From: Bacilli bacterium
GTDB taxonomy: Bacteria; Bacillota_I; Bacilli_A; Izemoplasmatales; Hujiaoplasmataceae
Length of the DNA: 52,616 bases
Assembly: GCA_018399755.1 (NCBI GenBank)
Contig: JAGYOE010000006.1
Span: 1-52,616, forward strand
Direction of reading: 5' to 3'
The position numbers and the translations under genes were made by a program. Below the pieces are notes generated by a model, which ran no database searches, was not told the DNA's origin, and was given only the letters and a program-made list of their open reading frames with translations. Within the stretch, counting starts at the first letter, position 1, and every line of letters begins with the position of its first letter. Shown in pieces: positions 8,112 to 16,929 of this stretch.

Positions 8112-9391
8112 TTTGTTTGTTCCTTTTTTGTATAACGATAAATTGTATCTAATACAAGTAATTTACAAGCATCTAATAAATCCTTTTTAGTAATATTAGA
8201 ATAGTTATTAATAGTTTTAGTTAAATCAAATGGTTGATTTTCTTCTATATCAGCTAAAATATGTAAATTTAACAGACCAACTAGATTATCAGCTCTTGAT
8301 TTGTATTGTTTAATTAAATACTCTTTTGCACGTTTAATTTCTGTTTCTTCTATTTTCCCTGCTTTAATATTATCTATCACTTTCTTAATTTCATTAATAG
8401 CTCTATCTTCATCAAGTGGTTCACACTCAAAATTAATATAGAAAATACCAGAGTCATGATTATAACTACTATAAACGTAATAAACCAAATTTAATTTTTC
8501 TCTGATAACTGAAAATAATCTCGATTTTGAATTTCCGCCAATAATAATATTTAAGATATTCATCGCAAAATATAGTTTTGAATTAAATTTAATATTTAGA
8601 AGATATCCTAAGTATATTCTTGAAATGCTTAAATCATCAGATTCAATTATTTCGTTAATATTACTTGTTTTTCTAAGCGAAAAGTTCAAATTAATATTTT
8701 CTAAGATATTATTATTAAGTTTTTTTGAAAATTTTCTTTGGATTATATTCTCAACTTCTAATTTATCAAAATCACCAATAACAAATATTTTTAACTGATC
8801 TTCTTTTAACATTTTATTATAAGTATCTGTTAAAGAATATTTAGTAACTTGACTAAGTTTTTCTTCTAAAGGGAAGATTTTTAGCCTCTGAATATTCTCT
8901 TTTAATATTGCTCTTTTAAAATTAATATAAGCATAAGTAGGTTTGTCTTGTTCATAAGTTTTAAGGATATCCTTTGCTTCATCTATTTGCTTGTTTGTTG
9001 CTTTTTGGGTTAGATAATTATTGTATTTTCTAGGATTGAAAACTAACTCGTTTAAAAATTGAAAAGCTGATTCTGTTAGATTTGGTTGGTTTTTTAAATA
9101 TTTTTTATTTATAAATTTTAAATAAAAATTATTACTTATAATATTTCCTCTACTATAAAGTTCTGATTTAAAAGTAGCCCCATATAACATATCTAAATGC
9201 AAATTAACTTTTGTTTTTGTTGGATATTTTTGCATATTATTTTCCAAAATTTCATTTAGCATATTTCTTTCATTAAATCTTTCGTAATTATATAAAGAAA
9301 TAAAGTTATATGCAATAACTATATGTTTATGTTTCTTTACTTGTATGTAATTTACTTCAATTCCATTAATTATTTTTTTATGAATTTCCAT
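8108..9391 (-). CDS. M16 family peptidase-like protein lacking the zinc motif (YmfF-like)
   Basis: M16-family homologue of 427 residues. It has the conserved C-terminal-type block GGNSKSRLFSVIREKLNLVYYVYSS but no HxxEH in its N-terminal domain, so it is probably non-catalytic and partners the adjacent active gene. The start chosen is ATG at 9391, behind GAGGAGAGA. An in-frame ATG at 9421 would put the first codons through the deoD terminator hairpin and is rejected. No promoter is visible between the terminator and the start, so expression may depend on read-through or on a promoter inside deoD. Confidence 0.87.
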   Translation of the reverse strand: MEIHKKIINGIEVNYIQVKKHKHIVIAYNFISLYNYERFNERNMLNEILENNMQKYPTKTKVNLHLDMLYGATFKSELYSRGNIISNNFYLKFINKKYLKNQPNLTESAFQFLNELVFNPRKYNNYLTQKATNKQIDEAKDILKTYEQDKPTYAYINFKRAILKENIQRLKIFPLEEKLSQVTKYSLTDTYNKMLKEDQLKIFVIGDFDKLEVENIIQRKFSKKLNNNILENINLNFSLRKTSNINEIIESDDLSISRIYLGYLLNIKFNSKLYFAMNILNIIIGGNSKSRLFSVIREKLNLVYYVYSSYNHDSGIFYINFECEPLDEDRAINEIKKVIDNIKAGKIEETEIKRAKEYLIKQYKSRADNLVGLLNLHILADIEENQPFDLTKTINNYSNITKKDLLDACKLLVLDTIYRYTKKEQTK

Positions 9392-9402
9392 TCTCTCCTC
9401 AA

Positions 9403-9426
9403 GAAAAAAGGATGTTTCCATCCTTT
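9403..9426 (-). terminator. Terminator after deoD
   Basis: Minus-strand hairpin AAGGATG-GAAA-CATCCTT, with a GNRA tetraloop (stem 9408-9414 and 9419-9425), followed by a U run. It starts a few bases after the deoD stop. Confidence 0.85.
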
Positions 9427-9428
9427 AA

Positions 9429-10136
9429 TTATTCTGCCATTTCTAAGGCGATTTTCATCATATTTGTAAAAGCAGTTTGTCGCTCTTCTGGTGTTGTAGA
9501 TTTGTTTGTTACTAATGAATCAGATACAGTTAATAAACAAGCAGCTTTTTTGCCTGTTACATTTGCGTTATGAAATAAAGCATATGATTCCATTTCTACT
9601 CCAAGTAATTTTTTTGCTTTTGCTTGTTTTAAAGTATCTTCAGGACTTTCTCGATAAAATACATCACTTGAATGAATAGTTCCAACATTAAGTGGTATAT
9701 TTAAATCTTCAGCTATTTCAACTAGTTTTTTATTTAACGTTTTTGATGCTGGTAATGTATCCCGTTTTTCCTTATTTTGTACAAATGCATAAGTTGATTC
9801 AGAATAAGCATCACTTGCTAAAATTGTATCATATAAGTTTAAGTCCTTTGAATATGCACCGCATGATCCAATTCTAATAATATTCTCTACATCAAAAAAT
9901 TTAAATAACTCATAAGAATAAATACCAATTGAAGGTTGTCCCATACCTGAACCCATTACTGATATTTTTTTACCATTGTAATAACCTGTATATCCAAACA
10001 TATTTCTAACTTCATTAAATTTAGTAACATTTTTCAAAAAGGTATCAGCTATATATTTAGCTCTTAGTGGATCGCCTGGCATCAATACTGTTTTAGCAAT
10101 ATCGCCTATTTCTGCCTTAATATGAGCAGTTGACAT
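9429..10136 (-). CDS. deoD: Purine nucleoside phosphorylase (DeoD type)
   Basis: Phosphorolysis of purine (deoxy)ribonucleosides to free base and (deoxy)ribose-1-phosphate. It is the hexameric bacterial DeoD type with 235 residues. Visible family blocks are MPGDPLRAKYIA near the N-terminus, RIGSCGAYS in the middle, GVEMESYALF binding the sugar, and the catalytic-aspartate region TVSDSL. The start is ATG at 10136, because GGAGG lies 8 nt upstream and the protein then begins MSTAHIKA like other DeoD. A longer frame from 10166 is rejected. It is in an operon with deoC and an unknown membrane protein, and ends at a clear terminator. Confidence 0.96.
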   Translation of the reverse strand: MSTAHIKAEIGDIAKTVLMPGDPLRAKYIADTFLKNVTKFNEVRNMFGYTGYYNGKKISVMGSGMGQPSIGIYSYELFKFFDVENIIRIGSCGAYSKDLNLYDTILASDAYSESTYAFVQNKEKRDTLPASKTLNKKLVEIAEDLNIPLNVGTIHSSDVFYRESPEDTLKQAKAKKLLGVEMESYALFHNANVTGKKAACLLTVSDSLVTNKSTTPEERQTAFTNMMKIALEMAE

Positions 10137-10137
10137 A

Positions 10138-10713
10138 TTATAAACCTCCTCTTTTAGCTTTTTCAATTAATTCCAAAGCTTTTTTATTATATACAATTGA
10201 AAAACGATAATACTCAGCTGAAAAAGTTGAATCAAAGGTGACTGATTTATTATTTTTATCAATTTTTTGCATATCAATTATAAATTTAGTTCCATATTTT
10301 ACACTAATACTAACTTGTTTTTGTTTACTTGAACGCTTTTGTCTAAATGCTTCTAAATATAATATATCATCTTGTATTATTAGTGCTGAGCGTTTTAAAA
10401 AATATCCTTGATAACTCTTTTCTAATAAAGGAATATATAAATCAATATCATCATATTTTTCTAAAGAATAATTATAGTATTTTTCCATTTGTTTTGCAGA
10501 ATATTTGGTAATAGAATAATCTCTTAAATAACTATAAAGCATAGAGATACCAATAATAATAAAAACTAATTCAACTGTTAAAATTCCAAATATAGATAAA
10601 ACAATTATAATCATTAAAGCTGAAATTAATGTGTAAAAGAAAATTCTTATTAAATTAACTTGACCAACTAATTTTTTAGTTTGAGCAAATATTTCTTCTT
10701 GTAATTTAGTCAT
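10138..10713 (-). CDS. Membrane protein of unknown function between deoC and deoD
   Basis: 191 residues, family not recognised. Two adjacent hydrophobic helices at about residues 22-42 and 46-62 suggest a membrane hairpin. A basic/aromatic soluble domain follows, with IIQDDILYLEAF and several Lys/Arg. The layout resembles small proteins with a membrane anchor and a YcxB/PH-like cytoplasmic domain, but that is only a resemblance. It begins at the end of deoC and stops 1 nt before the deoD start, so it is tightly embedded in the deoxynucleoside operon. A link to nucleoside metabolism is inferred from position only. Confidence 0.75.
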   Translation of the reverse strand: MTKLQEEIFAQTKKLVGQVNLIRIFFYTLISALMIIIVLSIFGILTVELVFIIIGISMLYSYLRDYSITKYSAKQMEKYYNYSLEKYDDIDLYIPLLEKSYQGYFLKRSALIIQDDILYLEAFRQKRSSKQKQVSISVKYGTKFIIDMQKIDKNNKSVTFDSTFSAEYYRFSIVYNKKALELIEKAKRGGL

Positions 10714-11369
10714 TAGTAATCAGAACCCATCTCATCATTCATGATTTTAACCCCACTGCTAGCGCCTATTCTTGTAGCTCCCGCTTCAACCATTTTCTCT
10801 AAATCAGCTTTTGAGCGAACTCCTCCAGCAGCTTTAACTTCTTTTCCATTTACATTTTCTTTCATTATTTTAACTGCTTCAGGAGTAGCCCCGCTACTTC
10901 CAAATCCAGTTGAAGTTTTAATAAATTCAGCATTTGTTTTACCAACTATATGACTTATTTTTTTGACTTCTTCATTATCTAGGTAACATATTTCTACAAT
11001 AACTTTAACTAATTTCTCACCAGCAGCTTTGCAGACTTGGTTAATTTCATCTTCTATGTAATCATATTCTCTATCTTTAAATTTACCAATATTTATTACC
11101 ATATCAATTTCATCAGCGCCATTTTTAACTGCATTTAAAGTTTCAAAAACTTTTGTTTCAGTAGTATTAGCCCCTAAAGGAAAACCAATTACTGTACAAA
11201 CTAAAACATCGCTATCACGCAGTTTTTTTTCTGCATAACTTACATGTGTAGGATTAATGCAAACACTTTTAAAATCATATTCCTTAGCTTCATCAATTAA
11301 TTTATCAATTTCTTTTTTCGTTCCAAACGCCTTTAAATAGGTATGGTCGATTAATTTGTTATATTTCAT
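10713..11369 (-). CDS. deoC: Deoxyribose-phosphate aldolase
   Basis: Splits 2-deoxyribose-5-phosphate into glyceraldehyde-3-phosphate and acetaldehyde. This class I aldolase has 218 residues, with the Schiff-base lysine in [15 protein letters not shown] (near residue 150). [27 protein letters not shown] and the C-terminal AAGGVRS/RIGASSG phosphate site are all present. AAAGGAGG precedes the ATG. With deoD below and deoB at 31982-33160, the deoxynucleoside catabolic route is nearly complete in this window. Confidence 0.97.
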   Translation of the reverse strand: MKYNKLIDHTYLKAFGTKKEIDKLIDEAKEYDFKSVCINPTHVSYAEKKLRDSDVLVCTVIGFPLGANTTETKVFETLNAVKNGADEIDMVINIGKFKDREYDYIEDEINQVCKAAGEKLVKVIVEICYLDNEEVKKISHIVGKTNAEFIKTSTGFGSSGATPEAVKIMKENVNGKEVKAAGGVRSKADLEKMVEAGATRIGASSGVKIMNDEMGSDY

Positions 11370-11395
11370 AAAAACCTCCTTTATAATTACTTATA

Positions 11396-11424
11396 ATTAT
11401 ACATTATATCAATGTTTTAATCAA
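11396..11424 (-). promoter_or_regulatory. Promoter of the deoC-deoD operon
   Basis: -35 TTGATT (11419-11424), 17-nt spacer, -10 TATAAT (11396-11401) on the minus strand. The -35 begins directly at the U tract of the ileS terminator. Confidence 0.7.
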
Positions 11425-11458
11425 AAAAACAGTGCCGTAAGTCAAAAAGACTTCGGCA
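11423..11458 (-). terminator. Terminator after ileS
   Basis: Minus-strand stem TGCCG-AAGTC/GACTT-A-CGGCA with one bulge (11433-11458) and a seven-U tract at 11423-11429. Confidence 0.85.
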
Positions 11459-11466
11459 TGTGTTTT

Positions 11467-14205
11467 TTATAGTTTTGAAACAACTTCTTCGCATCTAGTA
11501 CATATTCCTTCATCGTTAACTTCATCAACAACTTGCCAACAACGATCACAAGTAGTTCCTTCAGCTGGCAATACATCAATTGAAATATCTGTTCCTTTAT
11601 AAGCTCCAAATCCAGAATCTAAAACTTCAAGTTTAGATACAATGAAAGCTTGTTTAAAATTAATGTTTAATTTATCAAATAATTCTTTTACTTTATCTTT
11701 AGGATATAGTTTAATATGTGCTTTTAAACTTTTTCCGATTATTTTATCGTTTCTTGCGTTTTCTAAGGCTTTAAGTACATCTTCTCTAAGTAACAAGAAA
11801 TCATTCATAAGTATTTCATTTTCAAAACTTAAGTTCTCAACTTTTGGCATATCTAATAGATAAACATCATCAAGTCTATCAATATTAGGAATATGAGAAT
11901 AAACCTCTGAAGTAGTATGTGGAATTAATGGGGCTAATAGATTTACTAAAGTATCTAAAACTTTAAAAATCACTGTTTGAATATTTCTTCTTTCTTGAGA
12001 ATTTGCTTCATCGATATATAATACATCTTTTGCTGGGTCTAAGTAGAAAGAAGATACAAAAGTTGCGAAATTAGTGATTTTACGATAAACGATATCAAAT
12101 TTAAACTCGTCATATGCTTCAATAACTTCTTTGATTAGCTTATTGTTTTTAACCAATACATACTTATCAAGATCATTTAACTTATTAAAGTCTTGTTTAT
12201 CTTTTTTATTATCATAATCAAATAAATTTCCTAATAAAAACTTCATTGTATTTCTTACTTTTCTATAAGATTCTGATACTTGCTTAATTAAATCATTAGA
12301 TAAACGAACATCAGCTTGGTAATCTACACTAGCAACCCATAATCTAAAAATATCAGAACCAAGAGTATTAGCAATTTTATTAGGATCTACAACATTACCT
12401 TGTGATTTAGACATTTTCTTGCCATCACCATCTAAAACAAAACCATGAGATACTAAGGTTTTATAAGGTGACTCTCCTTTTGTAGCTACACCGGTAATTA
12501 AACTTGAATTAAACCAACCGCGATATTGGTCAGAACCCTCAATATATATATCAGCTGGATAACCAAAACCTCTCTCTAGCATTCCGCCATGATGACTTGA
12601 TCCTGAATCAAACCAAACATCCATAATATCTGTTTCTTTCCTAAAGATATTATTTGGTGAATCTGGATGAGTATATCCTGGTGGCAATAATTCATTTACT
12701 TCTTTGGTATACCAAGCGTTTGATCCTTCTTTTTCAACTATTTTTGAAAAATAATCAATAACTTCAGGATCTAAAATCGCTGTCCCTTTTTCAGTATAAA
12801 ATGCCGGGATTGGTACTCCCCAAGTTCGCTGTCTTGAAATACACCAAGAACCACGATCTTTAATCATATTTGATAATCGAACACTACCCCATGATGGGTA
12901 CCATTTAATTGTTTGAATTTCTTTTAAAATTTCATCTCTAATAATTTCTATAGAAGCAAACCATTGTGGAGTTGCTCTAAAGATTACTGGTTTTTTTGTT
13001 CGCCAGTCATGTGGATATGAATGGGTCATATCAAACTTGCCTAATAATGACTTGGCTTCATATAAAGCATCAATAATTTCTGGATTTGCTTTATCAACAT
13101 AAAGACCAGCAAATCTTTCTCCTGCTTCTTCAGTCATAAGTCCTCTTTCATCAACAGGACAATATACTTTTAAATTATATTTCTGTCCAACAATAAAGTC
13201 TTCTTCACCATGGCCAGGAGCAGTATGTACTAATCCAGTACCATCTTCAGTAGTTACGTGATCACCAATAATAATTGGTGAAATTCTATCATATAAAGGA
13301 TGTTTATAAGTCATTCCTTCTAATTCCCAACCGAAGATATTTTGAATATTTGTAACCTTTTTCCAATCCAATAACTCTTTTAAAGCTTCTAATCTTTCTC
13401 TGCCAACCAAATAGAAATTGCCATTGGTTTTAATTAAAGTATATTCTATATCAGAACCAACAGCTATAGCTAAATTAGCTGGTATTGTCCAAGGTGTTGT
13501 AGTCCAAATAACAAACTTAGTGTTCTTTGGCAATTTATCTAATGTATCAACTGCATCCATTGCAATATAAATTGATGGTGAAACAACATCTTTATATTCA
13601 ATTTCTGCTTCAGCTAAAGCAGTTTCGCTTGATGGAGACCAATAAACTGGTTTTAAACCTTTATAGATTAAACCTTTTTTAACCATCTCATTAAATACAC
13701 GATATTGTGCAGCTTCATATTCTTTTTCCAAAGTGATATATGGATTGTCCCAATCACCTAAAATCCCTAAGCGTTTAAACTGAACCTTTTGAATCTCAAT
13801 TTGTTCTAAGGCATACTCTTTACAGAGATTTCTAAATTTAGCTAAATCCATCTCTTTACGATTAACCTTTTTGCTTTTAGATAAGGCATTTTCAATTGGC
13901 AAGCCATGTGTATCCCAACCTGGTAAATAAGGCGCATAAAAACCATTCATGTTTTTATATCTTACAATAAAGTCTTTTAAAATCTTGTTTAATGCATGAC
14001 CTGCATGAATTGAACCATTTGCATATGGCGGACCATCATGCAAAAAATATTTAGTTTTGCTTTTGTTTTTATTCAATACTTTCTCATATAGATTATTCTT
14101 ATCCCAATCTACTTGCATATCCGGTTCTTTTTTTCCTAAGTTTCCTCGCATAGGAAAATCCGTTTTGGGAATTAATAACGTATCCTTAAAATCTTTCTTT
14201 TCCAT
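11467..14205 (-). CDS. ileS: Isoleucyl-tRNA synthetase
   Basis: Class Ia synthetase of 912 residues that charges tRNA-Ile. PPYANGSIHAGH (residues 59-70) is the HIGH region, the CP1 editing domain carries WTTTPWTIPANLA, and GKKMSKSQGN is the KMSKS loop. The C-terminus ends in the zinc knuckle CDRC...CTRC, typical of the bacterial type-1 enzyme. AAGGAGG precedes the ATG. It sits downstream of sepF-yggT, the usual Bacillota position, but is transcribed from its own promoter through an isoleucine T-box leader. Confidence 0.98.
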   Translation of the reverse strand: MEKKDFKDTLLIPKTDFPMRGNLGKKEPDMQVDWDKNNLYEKVLNKNKSKTKYFLHDGPPYANGSIHAGHALNKILKDFIVRYKNMNGFYAPYLPGWDTHGLPIENALSKSKKVNRKEMDLAKFRNLCKEYALEQIEIQKVQFKRLGILGDWDNPYITLEKEYEAAQYRVFNEMVKKGLIYKGLKPVYWSPSSETALAEAEIEYKDVVSPSIYIAMDAVDTLDKLPKNTKFVIWTTTPWTIPANLAIAVGSDIEYTLIKTNGNFYLVGRERLEALKELLDWKKVTNIQNIFGWELEGMTYKHPLYDRISPIIIGDHVTTEDGTGLVHTAPGHGEEDFIVGQKYNLKVYCPVDERGLMTEEAGERFAGLYVDKANPEIIDALYEAKSLLGKFDMTHSYPHDWRTKKPVIFRATPQWFASIEIIRDEILKEIQTIKWYPSWGSVRLSNMIKDRGSWCISRQRTWGVPIPAFYTEKGTAILDPEVIDYFSKIVEKEGSNAWYTKEVNELLPPGYTHPDSPNNIFRKETDIMDVWFDSGSSHHGGMLERGFGYPADIYIEGSDQYRGWFNSSLITGVATKGESPYKTLVSHGFVLDGDGKKMSKSQGNVVDPNKIANTLGSDIFRLWVASVDYQADVRLSNDLIKQVSESYRKVRNTMKFLLGNLFDYDNKKDKQDFNKLNDLDKYVLVKNNKLIKEVIEAYDEFKFDIVYRKITNFATFVSSFYLDPAKDVLYIDEANSQERRNIQTVIFKVLDTLVNLLAPLIPHTTSEVYSHIPNIDRLDDVYLLDMPKVENLSFENEILMNDFLLLREDVLKALENARNDKIIGKSLKAHIKLYPKDKVKELFDKLNINFKQAFIVSKLEVLDSGFGAYKGTDISIDVLPAEGTTCDRCWQVVDEVNDEGICTRCEEVVSKL

Positions 14206-14224
14206 TGTTTTCCTCCTTGATATA

Positions 14225-14435
14225 GAAAAAACGTCCTAGAAAGGACGTCTTTAACGCGGTACCACCTTAATTCTAGCTTTCACTAGCACTTATAAATCGT
14301 TAACGCCGACATACGAGATTAACTACTAAATTTCATTAATCCAACTCATAGGTGATATAGATTTAATTGCTTGCTTTCAGCTGTTACAAGCTCTCTGTTA
14401 GTTAAATCCTTATTGTCCTATTCATCGTTTTATAC
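14225..14435 (-). ncRNA. T-box leader, isoleucine-specific
   Basis: Leader upstream of ileS on the minus strand. T-box AAGGTGGTACCGCG is at 14255-14268. The terminator stem ACGTCCT/AGGACGT (14231-14237 and 14242-14248) is followed by a U run. The specifier region reads AT-ATC-ACCTAT-GAG, with six bases between the ATC (Ile) codon and GAG, as in other T-boxes. It fills the 277-nt gap between ileS and yggT and should couple ileS expression to uncharged tRNA-Ile. Confidence 0.95.
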
Positions 14436-14441
14436 TAATTA

Positions 14442-14470
14442 ATTATACAAAAATTAAATCAAATTTGCAA
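14442..14470 (-). promoter_or_regulatory. Promoter of the ileS T-box transcript
   Basis: -35 TTGCAA (14465-14470), 17-nt spacer, -10 TATAAT (14442-14447) on the minus strand. Confidence 0.7.
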
Positions 14471-14482
14471 GTATAATTAAAC

Positions 14483-14758
14483 TCAAGTTAAAATTAAAAT
14501 AATTGTTGATAAAGCAGTATCAGCTGCACTAGCAACTAAACGCAAAATAAAGTAATAAATTAATAAACCAACCATTGGAGTAAAATCCATTCCTCCAAAA
14601 ACAAACCAACCTCTAAAAATACCTAGATAGGGGTTAACTATTGCTCTTAAGTACTGATAAAATTTAGATTTTACTAACGGAGTCCAAGACAAAATTATAT
14701 AAACAATCATTACATAGTAATAAATAGTAAGTAAATAATAAACATAAACTAAAAACAT
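14483..14758 (-). CDS. YggT/YlmG family membrane protein
   Basis: A 91-residue integral membrane protein with two hydrophobic helices (about residues 5-23 and 62-85). The connecting segment has the family signature SWTPLVKS...LRAIVNPYLGIFRGW...GGMDFTPMVGLLIYY. YggT/YlmG proteins occur next to sepF and ylmE in Bacillota and cyanobacteria and are linked to division or membrane-protein handling, but the exact function is unsettled. It starts 5 nt after the sepF stop and is the last gene of the operon. Confidence 0.9.
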   Translation of the reverse strand: MFLVYVYYLLTIYYYVMIVYIILSWTPLVKSKFYQYLRAIVNPYLGIFRGWFVFGGMDFTPMVGLLIYYFILRLVASAADTALSTIILILT

Positions 14759-14763
14759 ATCTA

Positions 14764-15084
14764 TTATAAGTCCTTCCTATACTCGTCAACAAATCTTTTT
14801 AAAGTTGGTCCTAATAAGTCACTTTTTTGAGCCATTAAATATATTTTATCTTGAATTTTTACAATTTCACCATCACAAGCATATAAAACCCCTGATAAAA
14901 ATATCAATACTTCATTTGCTTCAGAAATTAAAGCATCAGTAAAATTTAAAACAATTGGCTCTCGATGCATTATTAATTCTGCATACTTATAAATATTTTT
15001 ATTATCATTTACTTTAACAAAGGTAATATCATCAAATTCTACATCTGTAGGTTCAATCTTTTTTTTGCGACTAAATAGCCCCAT
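14764..15084 (-). CDS. sepF: Cell division protein SepF
   Basis: FtsZ-bundling and membrane-anchoring division protein. It has 106 residues, somewhat shorter than Bacillus SepF because the linker is reduced. The N-terminal MGLFSRKKK is the amphipathic membrane-binding start. The C-terminal beta domain includes IVLNFTDALISEANEVLIFLSG, matching the SepF region that binds the FtsZ tail. It is next to ylmE and yggT as usual, while ylmH and divIVA are absent from the cluster. ftsZ itself lies separately at 19826-20995. Confidence 0.92.
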   Translation of the reverse strand: MGLFSRKKKIEPTDVEFDDITFVKVNDNKNIYKYAELIMHREPIVLNFTDALISEANEVLIFLSGVLYACDGEIVKIQDKIYLMAQKSDLLGPTLKRFVDEYRKDL

Positions 15085-15085
15085 A

Positions 15086-15727
15086 CTATTCCTCCTCGAA
15101 TAAAAAACTACCGATTCTTAAATGAGTTGCGCCCATTTCAATAGCAACTTCAAAATCATTGCTCATGCCCATCGATAATTTTGTAACTTTATTATCGTTA
15201 TATTCACGATTAAATTCTTCTCTTAGTTTAAGCAAAACATTAAAGTTTTCTCTAATAATTTCTTTATCATCAGTATGTTTTGCCATACCCATTAATCCAA
15301 TTACTTTAATTTTATCATATTCTTTAATCTTATTGTAGAAATCTAATGCATTTTCTGGTTTCAAGCCATATTTATTAGGATCATTAGCAATATTTACCTC
15401 TAGAAAACAAGGTAAAGGTTTTTCTCTTCTTTTTTCAATTTCATCTGCTAAAGACATCCTATCTAATGAGTGTAATAAAGTGATTTTATTAATCATTTTT
15501 TTAACCTTTTTTGATTGTAAATGGCCTATAAAATGCCAATTAATAGCTTTATCTTGATGTTTCTCATATTTATCAAGAAATTTTTTAACTCTATTTTCAC
15601 CTAAATCTTTAATCCCAGCATTTACTAGTTCATTAATTTCTTTATCACCAACATATTTTGTAACTGCAATTAATGTTTGGTCTGTCATCAAATTTTCTAA
15701 ATAAGCTAAATTTTTTTGATTTAACAT
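15086..15727 (-). CDS. YggS/YlmE family PLP-binding protein
   Basis: Pyridoxal-phosphate homeostasis protein of the fold-type III family without known catalytic activity. At 213 residues it is of usual length. The PLP lysine is in LIAVTKYVGDKEI near residue 24. NWHFIGHLQSKKVK, EVNIANDPNKYGL and the C-terminal SMGMSNDFEVAIEMGATHLRIGS are all family blocks. It stops 1 nt before sepF, in the ylmE-sepF-ylmG order of Bacillota. Confidence 0.95.
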   Translation of the reverse strand: MLNQKNLAYLENLMTDQTLIAVTKYVGDKEINELVNAGIKDLGENRVKKFLDKYEKHQDKAINWHFIGHLQSKKVKKMINKITLLHSLDRMSLADEIEKRREKPLPCFLEVNIANDPNKYGLKPENALDFYNKIKEYDKIKVIGLMGMAKHTDDKEIIRENFNVLLKLREEFNREYNDNKVTKLSMGMSNDFEVAIEMGATHLRIGSFLFEEE

Positions 15728-15739
15728 TAAAACACTTCC

Positions 15740-15910
15740 TTAATTTATTTTTTTTCTGCTTAAAAATGATACTATACTTGAAAAGAATATTACATAGATA
15801 GCAAGTAATATCTCAACAAATTGATTTTCAATCACAAATGCAATTAATAAAACAACGATTATTAAATTAATAATTGTTAAAGCTATCGCAATTAATTTAT
15901 TTTTTAACAA
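15740..15910 (-). CDS. Small two-helix membrane protein, 56 residues
   Basis: Short frame starting at TTG (15910), inside the last codons of surE, with AAAGGTGA seven bases upstream. The product begins MLKNKLIAIALTIINLI. It has two hydrophobic helices (about residues 6-26 and 31-50) and a basic tail SRKKIN. The overlap with surE suggests translational coupling, and ylmE follows 12 nt later. No family is recognised. The size, topology and position recall small membrane ORFs in other Bacillota operons. Support is the ribosome site, the uninterrupted hydrophobic pattern and the snug fit between neighbours. Confidence 0.6.
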   Translation of the reverse strand: MLKNKLIAIALTIINLIIVVLLIAFVIENQFVEILLAIYVIFFSSIVSFLSRKKIN

Positions 15911-16628
15911 TATTATTCACCTTTTTTCTTAACTCATTTAAACCACTTTGGGTTTGGTTTGCGAATTTCAACGGTGTAATTGATATATATCCGTTATTAA
16001 CAGCGTATAAATCAGTTTCTTCTTTAAAATCCTCGTTTAAAAAATTGCGCTTAGTTACATAAAAGCCATTCTCTCGAACATAAAAATGTCTGGTCGGTCT
16101 AAATCCTAAATCGGTAATCATTATATCTTTAGATTTATTAAAATCACGAGAAACAAAATTAACATTTAAAAGATATTTTTTTGAAATTAAGTCATTATCA
16201 AAAATAAAATCCAGAACTTTTCTCAAATCTTTTTTTGCTTGTTTTAAATGATTGTAATCAGCCGATAAAGCAATTGCAGGTATCTTTGATTTTAAGGCCT
16301 CCATACAAGCTCCAACAGTTCCTGAATATACTGTATCAGCTCCAAGATTAAAACCGGAATTAATTCCTGAGATTACAACATCAGGTCTAATATTTATCCC
16401 GTGCAAAGCTAAGGACACACTATCAGCTGGAGTTCCTTCTACTGAATATATTTTCTCTCCATGCTCAAAAACTTTTACCTTATTCCAAAATATCCTTGAA
16501 ACTGAAGAACCTGACATATGTTTATTTGGCGCAACTAAATATACATCTCCATAATTTTTTAATACTTTATATAAGTATTGAATACCTTCTGCATTGTAAC
16601 CATCATCATTAGTAAGTAAAATCTTCAT
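15897..16628 (-). CDS. surE: 5'/3'-nucleotidase SurE
   Basis: Metal-dependent survival-protein E phosphatase that dephosphorylates nucleoside monophosphates. The N-terminal MKILLTNDDGYNAEGI holds the paired metal aspartates. SGSSVSR, VISGINSGFNLGADTVYSGTVGA and a C-terminal substrate region are present, so it is full length (243 residues). Its ATG overlaps the yhbY stop by one base. It may support nucleotide salvage alongside the deo genes, which is inference. Confidence 0.95.
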   Translation of the reverse strand: MKILLTNDDGYNAEGIQYLYKVLKNYGDVYLVAPNKHMSGSSVSRIFWNKVKVFEHGEKIYSVEGTPADSVSLALHGINIRPDVVISGINSGFNLGADTVYSGTVGACMEALKSKIPAIALSADYNHLKQAKKDLRKVLDFIFDNDLISKKYLLNVNFVSRDFNKSKDIMITDLGFRPTRHFYVRENGFYVTKRNFLNEDFKEETDLYAVNNGYISITPLKFANQTQSGLNELRKKVNNIVKK

Positions 16629-16918
16629 TATAGTCTTATCCGATCTTTTAATTTTGGATTCGCTTTATAAAGTAGTAAAACTCGTCCAATTCTATATACA
16701 ACATAAATACCAGCTTCAGTTAGATTATCAATTATTTTTTCATAAGAATCGGGACAGTTTTTCAAAACTGATACTCGACCAACTTCATGTTTTTCTAGAT
16801 TCTCTAGAATATTATTGATTACGCTATTTGTAATTCCAGCTTGTCCAATCTGAAACATGATATCTTTTTGATTAGCTAATCTTCTTAATTTTGCTTTTTG
16901 TTTTCCTTTTAAATTCAT
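16628..16918 (-). CDS. yhbY: YhbY/YqeI family RNA-binding protein (CRM domain)
   Basis: A 96-residue protein made of a single CRM domain. It starts with LKGKQKAKLRRLAN, carries the GQAGIT loop (about residues 24-29), and ends with VVYRIGRVLLLYKAN. Family members bind 50S ribosomal precursors. It lies between the magnesium transporter genes and surE. Confidence 0.93.
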   Translation of the reverse strand: MNLKGKQKAKLRRLANQKDIMFQIGQAGITNSVINNILENLEKHEVGRVSVLKNCPDSYEKIIDNLTEAGIYVVYRIGRVLLLYKANPKLKDRIRL

Positions 16919-16929
16919 TTTTTCACTCC

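Noticed and set aside
9392-9421. Longer N-terminus (METSFFLEER) for the YmfF-like peptidase
   Set aside because: It would translate through the deoD terminator hairpin. A proper ribosome site precedes the ATG at 9391.
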